The notes under the pieces are model-generated. The model had not been told where the DNA came from. It did not search any database and was given only the letters and a program-made list of their open reading frames with translations. From Chloroflexota bacterium (GTDB taxonomy: Bacteria > Chloroflexota > Anaerolineae > Promineifilales > Promineifilaceae), in NCBI GenBank assembly GCA_963169155.1, contig CAUJGI010000624.1, positions 1 to 11,337 of the forward strand: a stretch of 11,337 bases of DNA, in the 5' to 3' direction. The translations under genes and the position numbers were made by a program. Positions 1-6,723 of the stretch are shown in pieces. The stretch's first letter is position 1, and the number at the start of each line of letters is the position of its first letter.

Positions 1-941
1 AGCTGGCGCAGCAGGTCGGCGCTGTCGCTGCGCCCGGTGACGGCGTTGGCCAGCTCCGGGGTGAAGCGGTCTAACACGGCCGTTTCCTGCAAAAACGCCC
101 GGCGATCGTCCGGCTGCTGCTGCAAGACTTCGGCAACCAGATAGTCGAGCACGTACCGGTTGCTGCCACCAAAATCGGCCAACCGCGCCGCCAGGGCCTC
201 TTCCTGCCCGGCAACAGCGGCCAAAGCCAACGCCGCCAGCTGCAAGCCCGCCGCCCACCCCTCGGTGCGCTGGTTGAGGGTGGTGACGGCCGTTTCCGGC
301 AAATCAATCTGTAAAGTTTGGCGCAGAAATACGGCCGTTTCGGCCGGAGAAAATTGCAGCTCTCGCTGGCGCAGTTCCACGACTTGGCCCCGCGCCCGCA
401 GGCGTGGCAGCGGCAGCGGCGGATCTTCGCGGCTGGTGAGCACCAGGTGGGCAGTGGGTGGCAAATGGTCTATGAAGAAGGCAACGGCCGTTTGCCCCAG
501 TTCGTTTTCGATCAGATGGAAATCGTCCAGCACCAGCAGCAGGGGCTGGCCCAGGCTGGCCAGCTGGTTGAGCAGCTGTATGGCCAGCGGCTGGAGCGAG
601 GTTAGCGGCGTGGGCAGCCCGGCCAGCAGGCCCGCCCCAAGCGCAGGCGCCGCCTGCTGCAGTGCCGCCACCCAGTAAGCGGCCAGGCGGGCCGGGTCAT
701 TGTCCGCCTCGTCCAGCGACAGCCAGGCGACGGCGCAGGGCGGCGCGGCCAACCACTCCACCGCCAGTGAGGTCTTGCCAAAACCCGCCGGGGCAGAAAT
801 AAGGGTAAGCGGGCGGAGGAAACGGCCGTCTCGCCACAGCCGGTCGTTGAGTTTGGCGATGAGATGGGGGCGGGGTACGCTGAACGGCCGTAACAACGGC
901 ATAAACAGCTTTGTTTGCAGCAAAAACCCGGTTTCAGACAT
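1..941 (-). CDS. MalT/LuxR-type STAND ATPase transcriptional regulator (partial, C-terminus off window)
   Basis: The reading frame is open from an ATG at 941 leftward to the window edge (313 codons, no stop). The N-terminus has the usual MalT-family lead-in (LLQTKLFMPLLRP, then VPRPHLIAKL). A Walker A loop APAGFGKTS follows at about residues 50-58, then WLSLDEADNDPAR at about 73-85, Walker B LLLVLDDFH at about 134-142, and the sensor-like LVLTSRED at 166-173. RTEGWAAGLQLAAL at about 225-238 is a family signature. Proteins of this family are cytoplasmic ATP-dependent regulators of about 850-950 residues, with a TPR-like sensor region and a C-terminal LuxR HTH. Those parts would lie outside the window, so DNA binding and the inducer cannot be judged. 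It is transcribed away from the deoxynucleoside kinase gene. The start is probably leaderless (see the promoter at 949-954). The family call is firm; the target genes are unknown. Confidence 0.9.
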   Translation of the reverse strand, partial: MSETGFLLQTKLFMPLLRPFSVPRPHLIAKLNDRLWRDGRFLRPLTLISAPAGFGKTSLAVEWLAAPPCAVAWLSLDEADNDPARLAAYWVAALQQAAPALGAGLLAGLPTPLTSLQPLAIQLLNQLASLGQPLLLVLDDFHLIENELGQTAVAFFIDHLPPTAHLVLTSREDPPLPLPRLRARGQVVELRQRELQFSPAETAVFLRQTLQIDLPETAVTTLNQRTEGWAAGLQLAALALAAVAGQEEALAARLADFGGSNRYVLDYLVAEVLQQQPDDRRAFLQETAVLDRFTPELANAVTGRSDSADLLRQ

Positions 942-948
942 GGGGGCA

Positions 949-954
949 ATTATA
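949..954 (-). promoter_or_regulatory. -10 box (TATAAT) of the MalT-type regulator gene, probably leaderless
   Basis: A perfect TATAAT lies on the - strand, with seven bases between it and the ATG at 941. Transcription would begin at or next to the start codon, and no Shine-Dalgarno sequence fits in between. A weak -35 (TTGTGC, 979-974) sits at a long 19 bp spacing. This is inferred from sequence only. Confidence 0.5.
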
Positions 955-970
955 GGCAGGACGGCCGTGT

Positions 971-999
971 TTGGCACAATGCCCCATTTTTCAGATAAT
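971..999 (+). promoter_or_regulatory. Candidate sigma70-type promoter for the deoxynucleoside kinase gene
   Basis: TTGGCA (971-976) is followed after 17 bp by GATAAT (994-999). Each hexamer matches consensus at five of six positions. Transcription would start near 1006, giving a leader of about 220 nt that contains the inverted repeat at 1038-1106. It lies next to the divergent - strand promoter of the MalT-type gene. Confidence 0.45.
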
Positions 1000-1037
1000 C
1001 GCCCAACTACTGTGTATAACTTTTGCGCACTTTTGAT

Positions 1038-1106
1038 TGTCAGTCCCGCGTAGGCGGGAATCCACTTCGGTGAACAAGATGGATACCCGCCTTCGCGGGT
1101 ATGACA
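1038..1106. repeat. REP-like inverted repeat (27 bp arms)
   Basis: The left arm 1038-1064 and right arm 1080-1106 are reverse complements at 23 of 27 positions, around a 15 bp loop. Each arm itself contains a small palindrome of the CCCGCG..GGCGGG type. The arms resemble the widespread intergenic repeat that reads GTCATTCCCGC..GGCGGGAATCCA in many bacteria. It lies in the leader of the kinase gene and has no coding capacity. It is probably a non-autonomous REP/MITE-type element; no target-site duplication was recognised. Confidence 0.75.
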
Positions 1107-1224
1107 CAATCTTTGGTAGGGCACACCACCACGAATGAAAATCAGCAGATTGGCGCATGATGCGCTTGCAGATTTACCAGATTTTAATCCGCGTTTATCC
1201 GCGGTCTATTTTCAGGGAGAAGCT

Positions 1225-1866
1225 ATGAGTAAACATCTCGTCATTGTGGCGGGCAACATTGGCGCGGGCAAAACCTCGCTCACCGAGCGCATTGGCGACC
1301 GGTTGGGCTGGCGCACCGCCTACGAATCCGTCATCGACAACCCGTACCTGGCCGACTTTTACGCCGACATGCGCCAGTGGTCGTTCCATTTGCAGGTGTT
1401 TTACATCGGCCACCGCGCCGAGCAATATTTGCAGCTGGCGCGCAGCCCGGAATCGGCCATCGCCGACCGCAGCATTTTTGAGGATGCCTTCATTTTCGCC
1501 CGCGCCCTGCACCACATGGGCAACCTGACCGAGCGGGATTACCACGCCTACCGTCGTGCCTTTGAGCTGGTGGTGAGCGGCCTGCCCAAGCCAGATTTGC
1601 TGCTTTACCTGAAGGCTCCGGTGCCGGTGCTGATGGAGCGCATCAAGCAGCGCGGCCGGGCCATCGAAAGTGGCATTACGGCCGATTACCTCAGCCTGCT
1701 CGACTCGTTCTACGACGACTGGCTGCGCTCGTTTGACGTCTGCCCCGTGCTGGTCATTCCCAGCCAGGATTTAGACTTTGTTAACAAGCCGCAGCACCTG
1801 GACATCGTGGTGCAGCGCATTCAAGACAAGCTGTCTGGGCAGGAAAATGTGGTCTTTCCCGACTGA
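1225..1866 (+). CDS. Deoxynucleoside kinase (dAK/dGK-type, dNK family)
   Basis: A 213-residue cytoplasmic P-loop kinase that phosphorylates deoxyribonucleosides with ATP in the salvage of DNA precursors. The P-loop GNIGAGKTS is at residues 10-18, followed by YESVIDNPYL at about 33-42 with the likely catalytic Glu34. Gln57 in HLQVF is in the place of the base-contacting Gln. The DRS motif is at 81-83 (ADRSIFEDAF), and an Arg-rich lid (RIKQRGRAIE) is at about 139-148. Length and motif order fit the bacterial deoxyadenosine/deoxyguanosine kinases, but base preference cannot be read from sequence. The ATG at 1225 is chosen because AGGGAG (1214-1219) stands five bases before it and the P-loop then begins at residue 10. 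An in-frame ATG at 1135 would add 30 unconserved residues. It lies 88 bp before a GNAT gene and may be cotranscribed with it. Confidence 0.93.
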   Translation: MSKHLVIVAGNIGAGKTSLTERIGDRLGWRTAYESVIDNPYLADFYADMRQWSFHLQVFYIGHRAEQYLQLARSPESAIADRSIFEDAFIFARALHHMGNLTERDYHAYRRAFELVVSGLPKPDLLLYLKAPVPVLMERIKQRGRAIESGITADYLSLLDSFYDDWLRSFDVCPVLVIPSQDLDFVNKPQHLDIVVQRIQDKLSGQENVVFPD

Positions 1867-1872
1867 GATTTT

Positions 1873-1941
1873 GAGTAATTGAGTAATTGGGTAATTGGTA
1901 ATTTGCCGCCAATTGCTCAATTACTTAATTACCCAATCACC
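1873..1941. repeat. AT-rich tandem and inverted repeat (TAATTG type)
   Basis: Four consecutive 8 bp units of the form GRGTAATT or a close variant occupy 1873-1904. After a short GCCGCC spacer comes an inverted copy: 1873-1889 pairs with 1910-1926 at 15 of 17 positions, and ATTGGGTAATT (1886-1896) pairs with AATTACCCAAT (1928-1938). It fills the gap between the kinase stop and the ribosome-binding site of the GNAT gene. Its base composition is very unlike the flanking genes. It is probably a dispersed non-coding repeat and could fold in the mRNA. Confidence 0.7.
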
Positions 1942-1954
1942 AACCGAGGGTGAA

Positions 1955-2506
1955 ATGCTGCAAAACAACAATGTACGCCTGCGAGCCATTGGCCGGGATG
2001 ATTTGCCCGCGCTGGCCCGGTTTAACAATGATTTGGAAGTGGAGCTGGCCGGGGGCGGCGATCCGCCGTGGCCGCAGGCGCTGGAACGGCTAACGGCCGA
2101 ATACGAATCCAAGTGGAGCCAGGGCGGCCGCGACGGCAGCACGGGTCACGTGGAGTTTGCCATTGAGGGGGACGGCCAGTTTATCGGCATCTGCGCCCTG
2201 TTTAACGTGGACCAGACGGCGCGCACCGCCGAGTTGGGCATTACGATTGGCGATAAGACGGCATGGCGGCAGGGGTACGGCCGTTCCGCCATCACTCTCT
2301 TACTCAATTACGCTTTTACCTACCACAACCTGCACAAAGTGACGCTGCGGGTCAACGGCCGTAACGAACGCGCCATCCGCGCCTACCGCGCCTGCGGCTT
2401 TGTGGAAGAAGGGCGGCAGCGCCAGCAGGTGTGGAGCAGCGGCAGCTATGACGACCTGGTGTACATGGGCATTTTGCGGCAGGAGTGGACGGCCGTTTCG
2501 CAATAA
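1955..2506 (+). CDS. GNAT-family N-acetyltransferase (RimJ/RimL-like)
   Basis: A 183-residue protein with the GCN5-related acetyltransferase fold, which transfers acetyl from acetyl-CoA to an amine. It opens with VRLRAIGRDDLPALARFNND (residues 7-26), the standard beginning of RimJ/RimL-type enzymes. It continues with FIGICALFNVD at about 76-86 and AELGITIGD at about 92-100. The acetyl-CoA pyrophosphate loop WRQGYGRSAI is at 104-113, and the C-terminal NERAIRAYRACGFVEEG is at about 137-153. The start at 1955 is preceded by GAGGG four bases upstream. An in-frame upstream start would lie in the AT-rich repeat and is unlikely. The substrate (ribosomal protein N-terminus, spermidine, antibiotic or other) is not indicated. 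It follows the kinase gene and may share its transcript. Confidence 0.9.
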   Translation: MLQNNNVRLRAIGRDDLPALARFNNDLEVELAGGGDPPWPQALERLTAEYESKWSQGGRDGSTGHVEFAIEGDGQFIGICALFNVDQTARTAELGITIGDKTAWRQGYGRSAITLLLNYAFTYHNLHKVTLRVNGRNERAIRAYRACGFVEEGRQRQQVWSSGSYDDLVYMGILRQEWTAVSQ

Positions 2507-2516
2507 CTGCCTAAAC

Positions 2517-2546
2517 TTTACCTGGAAAACAATCCCATGTTATACT
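2517..2546 (+). promoter_or_regulatory. Candidate promoter of the GAF protein gene
   Basis: TTTACC (2517-2522) and TATACT (2541-2546) are 18 bp apart, just after the GNAT stop. Transcription from here would start near 2553 and give a leader of about 150 nt before the ATG at 2703. Confidence 0.45.
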
Positions 2547-2572
2547 TCGCGGCAAGTTAAGGTGTCCTTATA

Positions 2573-2598
2573 GTTGGCCAGCAGTGCGCCAGGCCAAC
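2573..2598 (+). promoter_or_regulatory. Leader hairpin upstream of the GAF protein gene
   Basis: GTTGGCC (2573-2579) and GGCCAAC (2592-2598) form a perfect 7 bp stem around a 12-base loop. There is no T-run after it, so it is not an intrinsic terminator. It lies at the 5' end of the presumed leader. The rest of the leader up to 2692 shows no recognised riboswitch class. Its role is unknown. Confidence 0.4.
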
Positions 2599-2702
2599 GA
2601 TGCTGTGAAAGATGCAAAGAACGAGACGTTTGACCGTCATCGTTCATCCACCGCCCGACTCTCCCCGTGTCGGCGACCACAGCACAGGTTTTGGAGGTCA
2701 TA

Positions 2703-3320
2703 ATGAACACGGAAATCCGCGGCACAGCCCATTTTCTTCAACAAGAAAACGTCCGTTTGCAAAAAGAAAACGAACGCCTGCAGCAAGAAGTCGTCCGCCT
2801 GCGACTGATTTTGCGCAACCTGGGTAATCTCAACCAGATGACCCTTTCGATCGATTCCAACACCGATATCCTCATGCTGCTGGACCAAATCTTGCAGGCA
2901 GCGCTGGACAGTATCCAGGCCGAGGATGGCTCCCTGCTATTGGTCGATGAAGAGACCAAAGAGCTTTCCTTTGTCGTGGTGCATGGCCAGGTGCGCACCA
3001 AGCTGGTGGGGCACCGCATTTCTCTTGGCGTAGGCATTGCCGGTTGGGTAGCGCAGCATGGCGAATCATTGGTCATCGGCAACGTGCAAAATGACCCGCG
3101 CTTTTCACCGCAGATTGACCAGGCGTTTCAATTCAAAACCCGGTCAATGATCTGCGTGCCGATTTTGTTCAACGGCCGTGTCCTGGGCGTGATTCAAGCA
3201 CTCAATAAATCCAATCGCAAAGAGTTTGTCAGCGGTGACATGGTGATGCTCAACGTCGTGGCCCAGCTGGCCGCAACCGCCATTGCCCGCGCCGAAAGCA
3301 TCCTGCTCAACGAAGAGTAA
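2703..3320 (+). CDS. Coiled-coil plus GAF domain protein
   Basis: A 205-residue soluble protein. Residues about 8-45 are heptad-like and rich in Glu, Gln, Leu and Arg (QQENVRLQKENERLQQEVVRL), predicting a dimerising coiled coil. Residues about 52-198 match a GAF domain: ILMLLDQILQAAL, then GSLLLVDEETKEL, GVGIAGWVAQHGESLVIGNV, SMICVPILFNGRVLGVIQALNK and LNVVAQLAATAIA. There is no attached kinase, cyclase, phosphodiesterase or DNA-binding domain, so it is a sensor module that must act through a partner or by oligomerising. The ligand cannot be told, and there is no obvious chromophore Cys. The ATG at 2703 has GGAGG at 2693-2697; a GTG at 2667 in frame is a poorer choice. It converges on the hydrolase gene with only 10 bp between the stops. 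Confidence 0.85.
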   Translation: MNTEIRGTAHFLQQENVRLQKENERLQQEVVRLRLILRNLGNLNQMTLSIDSNTDILMLLDQILQAALDSIQAEDGSLLLVDEETKELSFVVVHGQVRTKLVGHRISLGVGIAGWVAQHGESLVIGNVQNDPRFSPQIDQAFQFKTRSMICVPILFNGRVLGVIQALNKSNRKEFVSGDMVMLNVVAQLAATAIARAESILLNEE

Positions 3321-3330
3321 GCGGTCTGAC

Positions 3331-4827
3331 CTATTCCACCAGCACCTGGCAGCCCGGCTTGCGGGGATGATCCTGCACCCACCGGCTGCCCGGCACCTGG
3401 CGCACCGCCCACAAAACGGCCGCATCCCCTCCGGCCGCCAGCAGCATCAGCGTCGACCACATCACCAGCAGCGGCCGTTGCATCGCCACGCCGAGCAATC
3501 CCGGAATGATGCCCAACACCAGCCCCGGCAGCAGCACCGTCAGCCGGTACGCCGAGGCGCGCAGCGGCACCCCGCAGTGAGCAAACGGAGCCAGCCCGGC
3601 CCAGCTAAAACCAAAGCGAATCTGGTTCAACGGCGCCCGCCCCACCAGCCAGAACCCCACTGCGTGCAGCAATTCGTGCCCCACAATGCTCAGGGCAAAC
3701 ACCAGCAGCAGCGTCAGCGTACCGCCGAGCGATAGCTCAAAAAAGGGCACAAACGGCCAGATCCCCCACAGCCAGTAAAATGGCCACCAAAACAGCCCAA
3801 ACGCCAGCGGCACCATCAAAAACGCCGCAAAGTTGGCCCCGGTCATGGAAATGGTGGCTTCGTAGTCGATGGCGGCGGGCGTAGCCGCGGCCGTTGCCTC
3901 ATCCTTCACCTCCGCGGCCTCTACCGCAGCGGCTGGCGCGGCGGGCAGCGAAATGCGCGTATTGTCTTGCCGGGCCAGCGCGCCGTCAAAAAAGGTAACC
4001 AGCCGATGGCTGTACTCATCGGGGCGCTCGTGCCAGCCTTGGGCATGGCGCGCTTCGGGAATTGGCCACAACTCGGCCGTTTCTGCCGCGGCCGCCAGCT
4101 GGGTGAGCATAGCCGCTTCGCCGCCCGTGCCCGTGGCAATGAGGAAAAGCGGCCGTTTGCCCAACTTACGCACCACTTGCCGGTTCGGCGGCAGCGGCGT
4201 CTGCCGGGCAAAACGCCGGGCCAGCTGCGCCATCAACCGCTGCTGCCAGACGTTCACGCGCCCCCACAGCGAGGCTGGTGCAGGCAAATCGGCGAGAGCC
4301 GCCGGGCTGATGCCATCCACCGCCACGGCGCGGATGGCCACCGTTTGCGCGGCGGCGTGCAGGGCAAACACGCCCCCCACCGACACCCCCATCACGCCAA
4401 TGCCCGCCTGGTTCACGTCGGGCCGCTTGCTGAGGTAGGCAACGGCCGTTAACACATCATCTACCCCCGCCTGGCTGGTAGCAAAGCGCCGCCCGCCGCT
4501 GCTGCCGTGGGCGCGCAAGTCGAACATCAAGACGCCGTACCCGGCCTGTACCAGCGCTTCGGCATGGTGCACCACACCCAGGCGATTACCGCTGTGGCCA
4601 TGCAGCAAAATCACCGCCGCCGTGTTGCGCGACGGGATGTACCAGCCGGCCAGCGCCACACCATCCTGGCTGGTCAGAGTGATATCTTCATAGGTGACGC
4701 CTAAATTGGTGGGGGTGAAGAAGGCGACGCGCAGGCGGGGTGGGCGCACAAAGAGGTAGACGACGTAAAACGGCCGTATCACAAAATACATGATGAACAC
4801 AAAAACCAGCAGCTCTAAAATAAACAT
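3331..4827 (-). CDS. Membrane-anchored alpha/beta hydrolase fused to a DUF3267-type zincin-like domain
   Basis: A 498-residue protein. An N-terminal membrane segment (about 1-27) leads into an alpha/beta hydrolase domain at about 40-285. This domain shows the oxyanion-loop LLHGHSGNR (74-82), nucleophile elbow GVSVGG (Ser149) and a candidate catalytic His261 (EARHAQGW). The usual acid after the next strand is not clear (ATGTGGE, about 231-237). An Ala/Pro/Glu-rich linker (about 294-322) connects to several membrane helices (about 332-362, 367-383, 426-447, 453-477). The metalloprotease-like HELLH is at 384-388, GGD at 466-468 and a tail VQDHPRKPGCQVL at 484-496, typical of DUF3267 putative zincins. 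The start has GGAG (4836-4833) five bases upstream. Substrates are unknown. Each half is recognised with good confidence; a joint function is inference. Confidence 0.82.
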   Translation of the reverse strand: MFILELLVFVFIMYFVIRPFYVVYLFVRPPRLRVAFFTPTNLGVTYEDITLTSQDGVALAGWYIPSRNTAAVILLHGHSGNRLGVVHHAEALVQAGYGVLMFDLRAHGSSGGRRFATSQAGVDDVLTAVAYLSKRPDVNQAGIGVMGVSVGGVFALHAAAQTVAIRAVAVDGISPAALADLPAPASLWGRVNVWQQRLMAQLARRFARQTPLPPNRQVVRKLGKRPLFLIATGTGGEAAMLTQLAAAAETAELWPIPEARHAQGWHERPDEYSHRLVTFFDGALARQDNTRISLPAAPAAAVEAAEVKDEATAAATPAAIDYEATISMTGANFAAFLMVPLAFGLFWWPFYWLWGIWPFVPFFELSLGGTLTLLLVFALSIVGHELLHAVGFWLVGRAPLNQIRFGFSWAGLAPFAHCGVPLRASAYRLTVLLPGLVLGIIPGLLGVAMQRPLLVMWSTLMLLAAGGDAAVLWAVRQVPGSRWVQDHPRKPGCQVLVE

Positions 4828-4912
4828 GCCTGCTCCAGGTTAGGCCTTGATCAACAGGCGTCATTCTAACCCAAACAGTGACAAATGACCGGAGTTTCTC
4901 AGCCCAACAGCA

Positions 4913-4941
4913 TTGACGCTGCTCTAAGCACGCTGTATGAT
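4913..4941 (+). promoter_or_regulatory. Promoter of the cobalamin riboswitch / importer operon
   Basis: TTGACG (4913-4918) and TATGAT (4936-4941) are separated by exactly 17 bp, a near-consensus sigma70-type promoter. Transcription would start near 4948, about 25 bases before the first conserved riboswitch block. The stretch 4828-4912 between it and the divergent hydrolase gene shows no other clear element; a lone TAGAAT (4868-4863, - strand) may be the hydrolase -10. Confidence 0.7.
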
Positions 4942-4969
4942 ACCCCCCATTAACAATCCAAAAGCAATG

Positions 4970-5190
4970 AACTCAGGTGCGCCCCCCGCCCGGATGCGCA
5001 GCGCACAGAACAAGTTTGCTCTGTAGGGGAAGCCCGGTGACTGGTTGAACAAACTAGAAGTCCGGCACTGTCCCGCAACGGTAAGAGAATGGTCAATGGT
5101 CAACGATCAATTGTGAATGGTAAATCATTAACAATTGGCAATTGACCTTTAAGAATTAACCATTTTCAAGTCCGAGTACCTGCCTGACTT
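4970..5190 (+). ncRNA. Cobalamin (adenosylcobalamin/B12) riboswitch with enlarged peripheral stem
   Basis: The conserved blocks of the cobalamin aptamer occur in order: AGGTGC at 4975-4980, GGGGAAGCCCGGTGA at 5026-5040, and TCCGGCACTGTCCCGCAACGGTAA at 5061-5084 (described here by position). The B12-box-like AGTCCGAGTACCTGCC follows at 5169-5184. Between the GCAACGGTAA block and the B12 box there are about 84 bases, longer than in ordinary members. They fold on themselves (see the repeat at 5086-5166). It is followed by a terminator at 5252-5276 and then the importer genes, so B12 binding should stop transcription. The class is clear from the core; whether the insertion leaves it active is not known. 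Confidence 0.93.
5086..5166. repeat. AT-rich hairpin repeat inserted in the riboswitch
   Basis: The AT-rich stretch differs in composition from the aptamer on both sides. The outer arms AGAATGGT (5086-5093) and ACCATTTT (5159-5166) pair over 8 bases with one G-U. The inner arms 5098-5114 and 5131-5147 pair at the ends (GGTCAA with TTGACC, CAATTGT with ACAATTG) with a mismatched middle. The first 24 bases (5088-5111) match 11140-11163 at all but one position, so this is a member of a dispersed family. Confidence 0.75.
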
Positions 5191-5251
5191 CTTGCTCGTA
5201 ACCTTCGTGGACAAAGGGTAGCGAGTCAACATGATACTTTTTAGCGTTGAT

Positions 5252-5276
5252 GGCTCACCTCTGTGTGAGCCTTTTT
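5252..5276 (+). terminator. Intrinsic terminator of the riboswitch expression platform
   Basis: GGCTCAC (5252-5258) pairs with GTGAGCC (5265-5271) around CTCTGT, followed directly by five T. Upstream TCAAC (5226-5230) can pair with GTTGA (5246-5250), extending with GAG (5223-5225) to CTC in the terminator's left arm. That would make a plausible antiterminator. The remaining leader (5277-5358) shows nothing else recognised. Confidence 0.85.
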
Positions 5277-5358
5277 GTTGTCTTAAAGTCAGGCAATTCA
5301 AAAACCGATCGATGCTTTGGGCCGCCTCTCTGGTTCGCAAGGGTAACACCTGTTTTCT

Positions 5359-5367
5359 AGAAGGAGG
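5359..5367 (+). promoter_or_regulatory. Strong ribosome-binding site of the substrate-binding protein gene
   Basis: AGAAGGAGG stands six bases before the ATG at 5374 and fixes that start. It is the best Shine-Dalgarno sequence in the window, which fits a highly translated binding protein. Confidence 0.8.
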
Positions 5368-5373
5368 CAACAT

Positions 5374-6717
5374 ATGAAGAAGCATTTTATCCGTACCCTG
5401 CTGGCGTTCCTGCTGGGGCTGACCCTGGTGGCTTGCACCACCGACACCCCGGCCAGCGAACCGGCCACCGTGGCCCCCACCCAAACCAGCGAAGCAACCA
5501 TTGAAGTTGTGGCCGAACCAACTGAACCGGCCGTCGTTGAAGCACCGGAAGAAACGGCCGTGCCTGAGCCAACGGCCGTACCCACCGAAGAACCCGCCGT
5601 TGAAGCCCCCACCACCAACCTCACCGAAGGGTGCGTGGAAGTGTACGACGAATCCGTCGACTACTTCCCCGAAAAAGTCACCGTCAGCCACGCCGATGGC
5701 TTTACCGTGGAATACTTCAACAATTATAAAGTGATCACCGTCGCCGCCCCCTGGCTCGGCGCAGCAGATTCCGCCACCTACGTGCTGGTGCAGTGCGGCA
5801 CCCCCGCCCCCGCAGGTTTTGATGACGCCGTCACCATCGAAGTGCCCGTCACCCGCTTTGTTTCCTTGTCCACCACCTACCTGCCCTACCTGGACCAGTT
5901 TGGCGTGTTGGATACGCTTGTGGCCGTAGACTTTGGCTTTTATGCCTACAACCCCACCGTGCAGGAAAAACTGGCGGCAGGTGAATTGGTGGAGCTGGGC
6001 AGCGGCTCCACCGTTAACGTGGAAGCGGCCCTGGAGCTGGAGCCGGATGTCATCATGACCTCGGCCAGCGGTTCGGCCGACTTTGATACCCATCCCAAGC
6101 TGGAAGAAGTGGGGCTGACCGTCGTGCTGAATGCCGACTACCTGGACGTAACGCCGCTGGGCCGCGCCGAGTGGGGCAAGTTCATCGCCGTTTTCTACAA
6201 CAAAGAAGCCCAGGCCGAAGCGTTGTTCAATGAGGTAGCCAGCGAATATGAAGCGCTTGTGGCCCTGGCAGCTGATGTCGCCGAGCGGCCCACCGTTTTT
6301 GCCAACACGCCGTTTGAAGGCACCTGGTACATGCCGGGCGGCCAAAGCTACACGGCGCAGCTGTTCGATGTGGCTGGGGCCAACTACCTCTGGGGGGATG
6401 ATGAGTCAACCAGCACTTTGTTCCTGGATTTCGAGACGGTTTTCGACCGGGCCGCGGCGGGCAATTACTGGCTCAACCAGGGTTTTGTCACCACCCTGGC
6501 CGATTTGGAAGCCACCGATGAGCGGTTTGCGGACTTTGCCGCCTTCCAAAATGGCACCTTGTTCAACTACGACCTGCGCTCCAACGAGTTTGGCGGCAAC
6601 GACTTCTTCGAAAGCGCGGCGGCCAACCCGCATTGGGTGCTGGGCGATCTGATCAAGATTTTCCATCCAGACCTGCTGCCGGACCATGAATTTGTTTATT
6701 ACCGACTTGTAGAATAA
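5374..6717 (+). CDS. ABC importer substrate-binding lipoprotein (probably cobalamin/corrinoid; BtuF/FepB type)
   Basis: A 447-residue exported lipoprotein that would capture the ligand outside the membrane and deliver it to the permease. The signal peptide has a lipobox LVAC with Cys21. Residues 22-85 are a low-complexity linker of Glu, Pro, Thr, Ala and Val, and the binding lobes run from about 90. A first-lobe FVSLSTTYLPYLDQFGVLDTL segment at about 162-182 is followed by EAALELEPDVIMTS (217-230), a pattern typical of periplasmic binding proteins of metal-chelate/B12 systems. The C-terminus ANPHWVLGDLIKIFHPDLLPDH (417-438) is also typical of FepB-like proteins. Cys87 and Cys141 could form a disulfide. 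The riboswitch ahead and the permease and ATPase genes behind make corrinoid the best ligand guess. An iron-chelate ligand cannot be excluded from the protein alone. Confidence 0.88.
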   Translation: MKKHFIRTLLAFLLGLTLVACTTDTPASEPATVAPTQTSEATIEVVAEPTEPAVVEAPEETAVPEPTAVPTEEPAVEAPTTNLTEGCVEVYDESVDYFPEKVTVSHADGFTVEYFNNYKVITVAAPWLGAADSATYVLVQCGTPAPAGFDDAVTIEVPVTRFVSLSTTYLPYLDQFGVLDTLVAVDFGFYAYNPTVQEKLAAGELVELGSGSTVNVEAALELEPDVIMTSASGSADFDTHPKLEEVGLTVVLNADYLDVTPLGRAEWGKFIAVFYNKEAQAEALFNEVASEYEALVALAADVAERPTVFANTPFEGTWYMPGGQSYTAQLFDVAGANYLWGDDESTSTLFLDFETVFDRAAAGNYWLNQGFVTTLADLEATDERFADFAAFQNGTLFNYDLRSNEFGGNDFFESAAANPHWVLGDLIKIFHPDLLPDHEFVYYRLVE

Positions 6718-6723
6718 TTTGCC

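Noticed and set aside
160..1053. Three + strand open frames (160-678, 318-605, 700-1053)
   Set aside because: They are shadows of the MalT-type gene on the - strand, whose continuous frame carries all family motifs.
1135..1224. Upstream ATG extension of the deoxynucleoside kinase
   Set aside because: It adds 30 residues without family similarity; the ATG at 1225 has a Shine-Dalgarno sequence and places the P-loop normally.
3869..4452. Two overlapping + strand open frames (3869-4438 and 3967-4452)
   Set aside because: They lie opposite the hydrolase domain, with low-complexity or Arg/His-rich composition and no motif or ribosome-binding site.
5149..6345. Long open frame of 398 codons on the - strand, Gly-rich
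   Set aside because: It is antisense to the lipoprotein gene and the riboswitch, has no domain, and its Gly/His-rich composition is what the reverse of the Pro/Ala/Val-rich gene gives.
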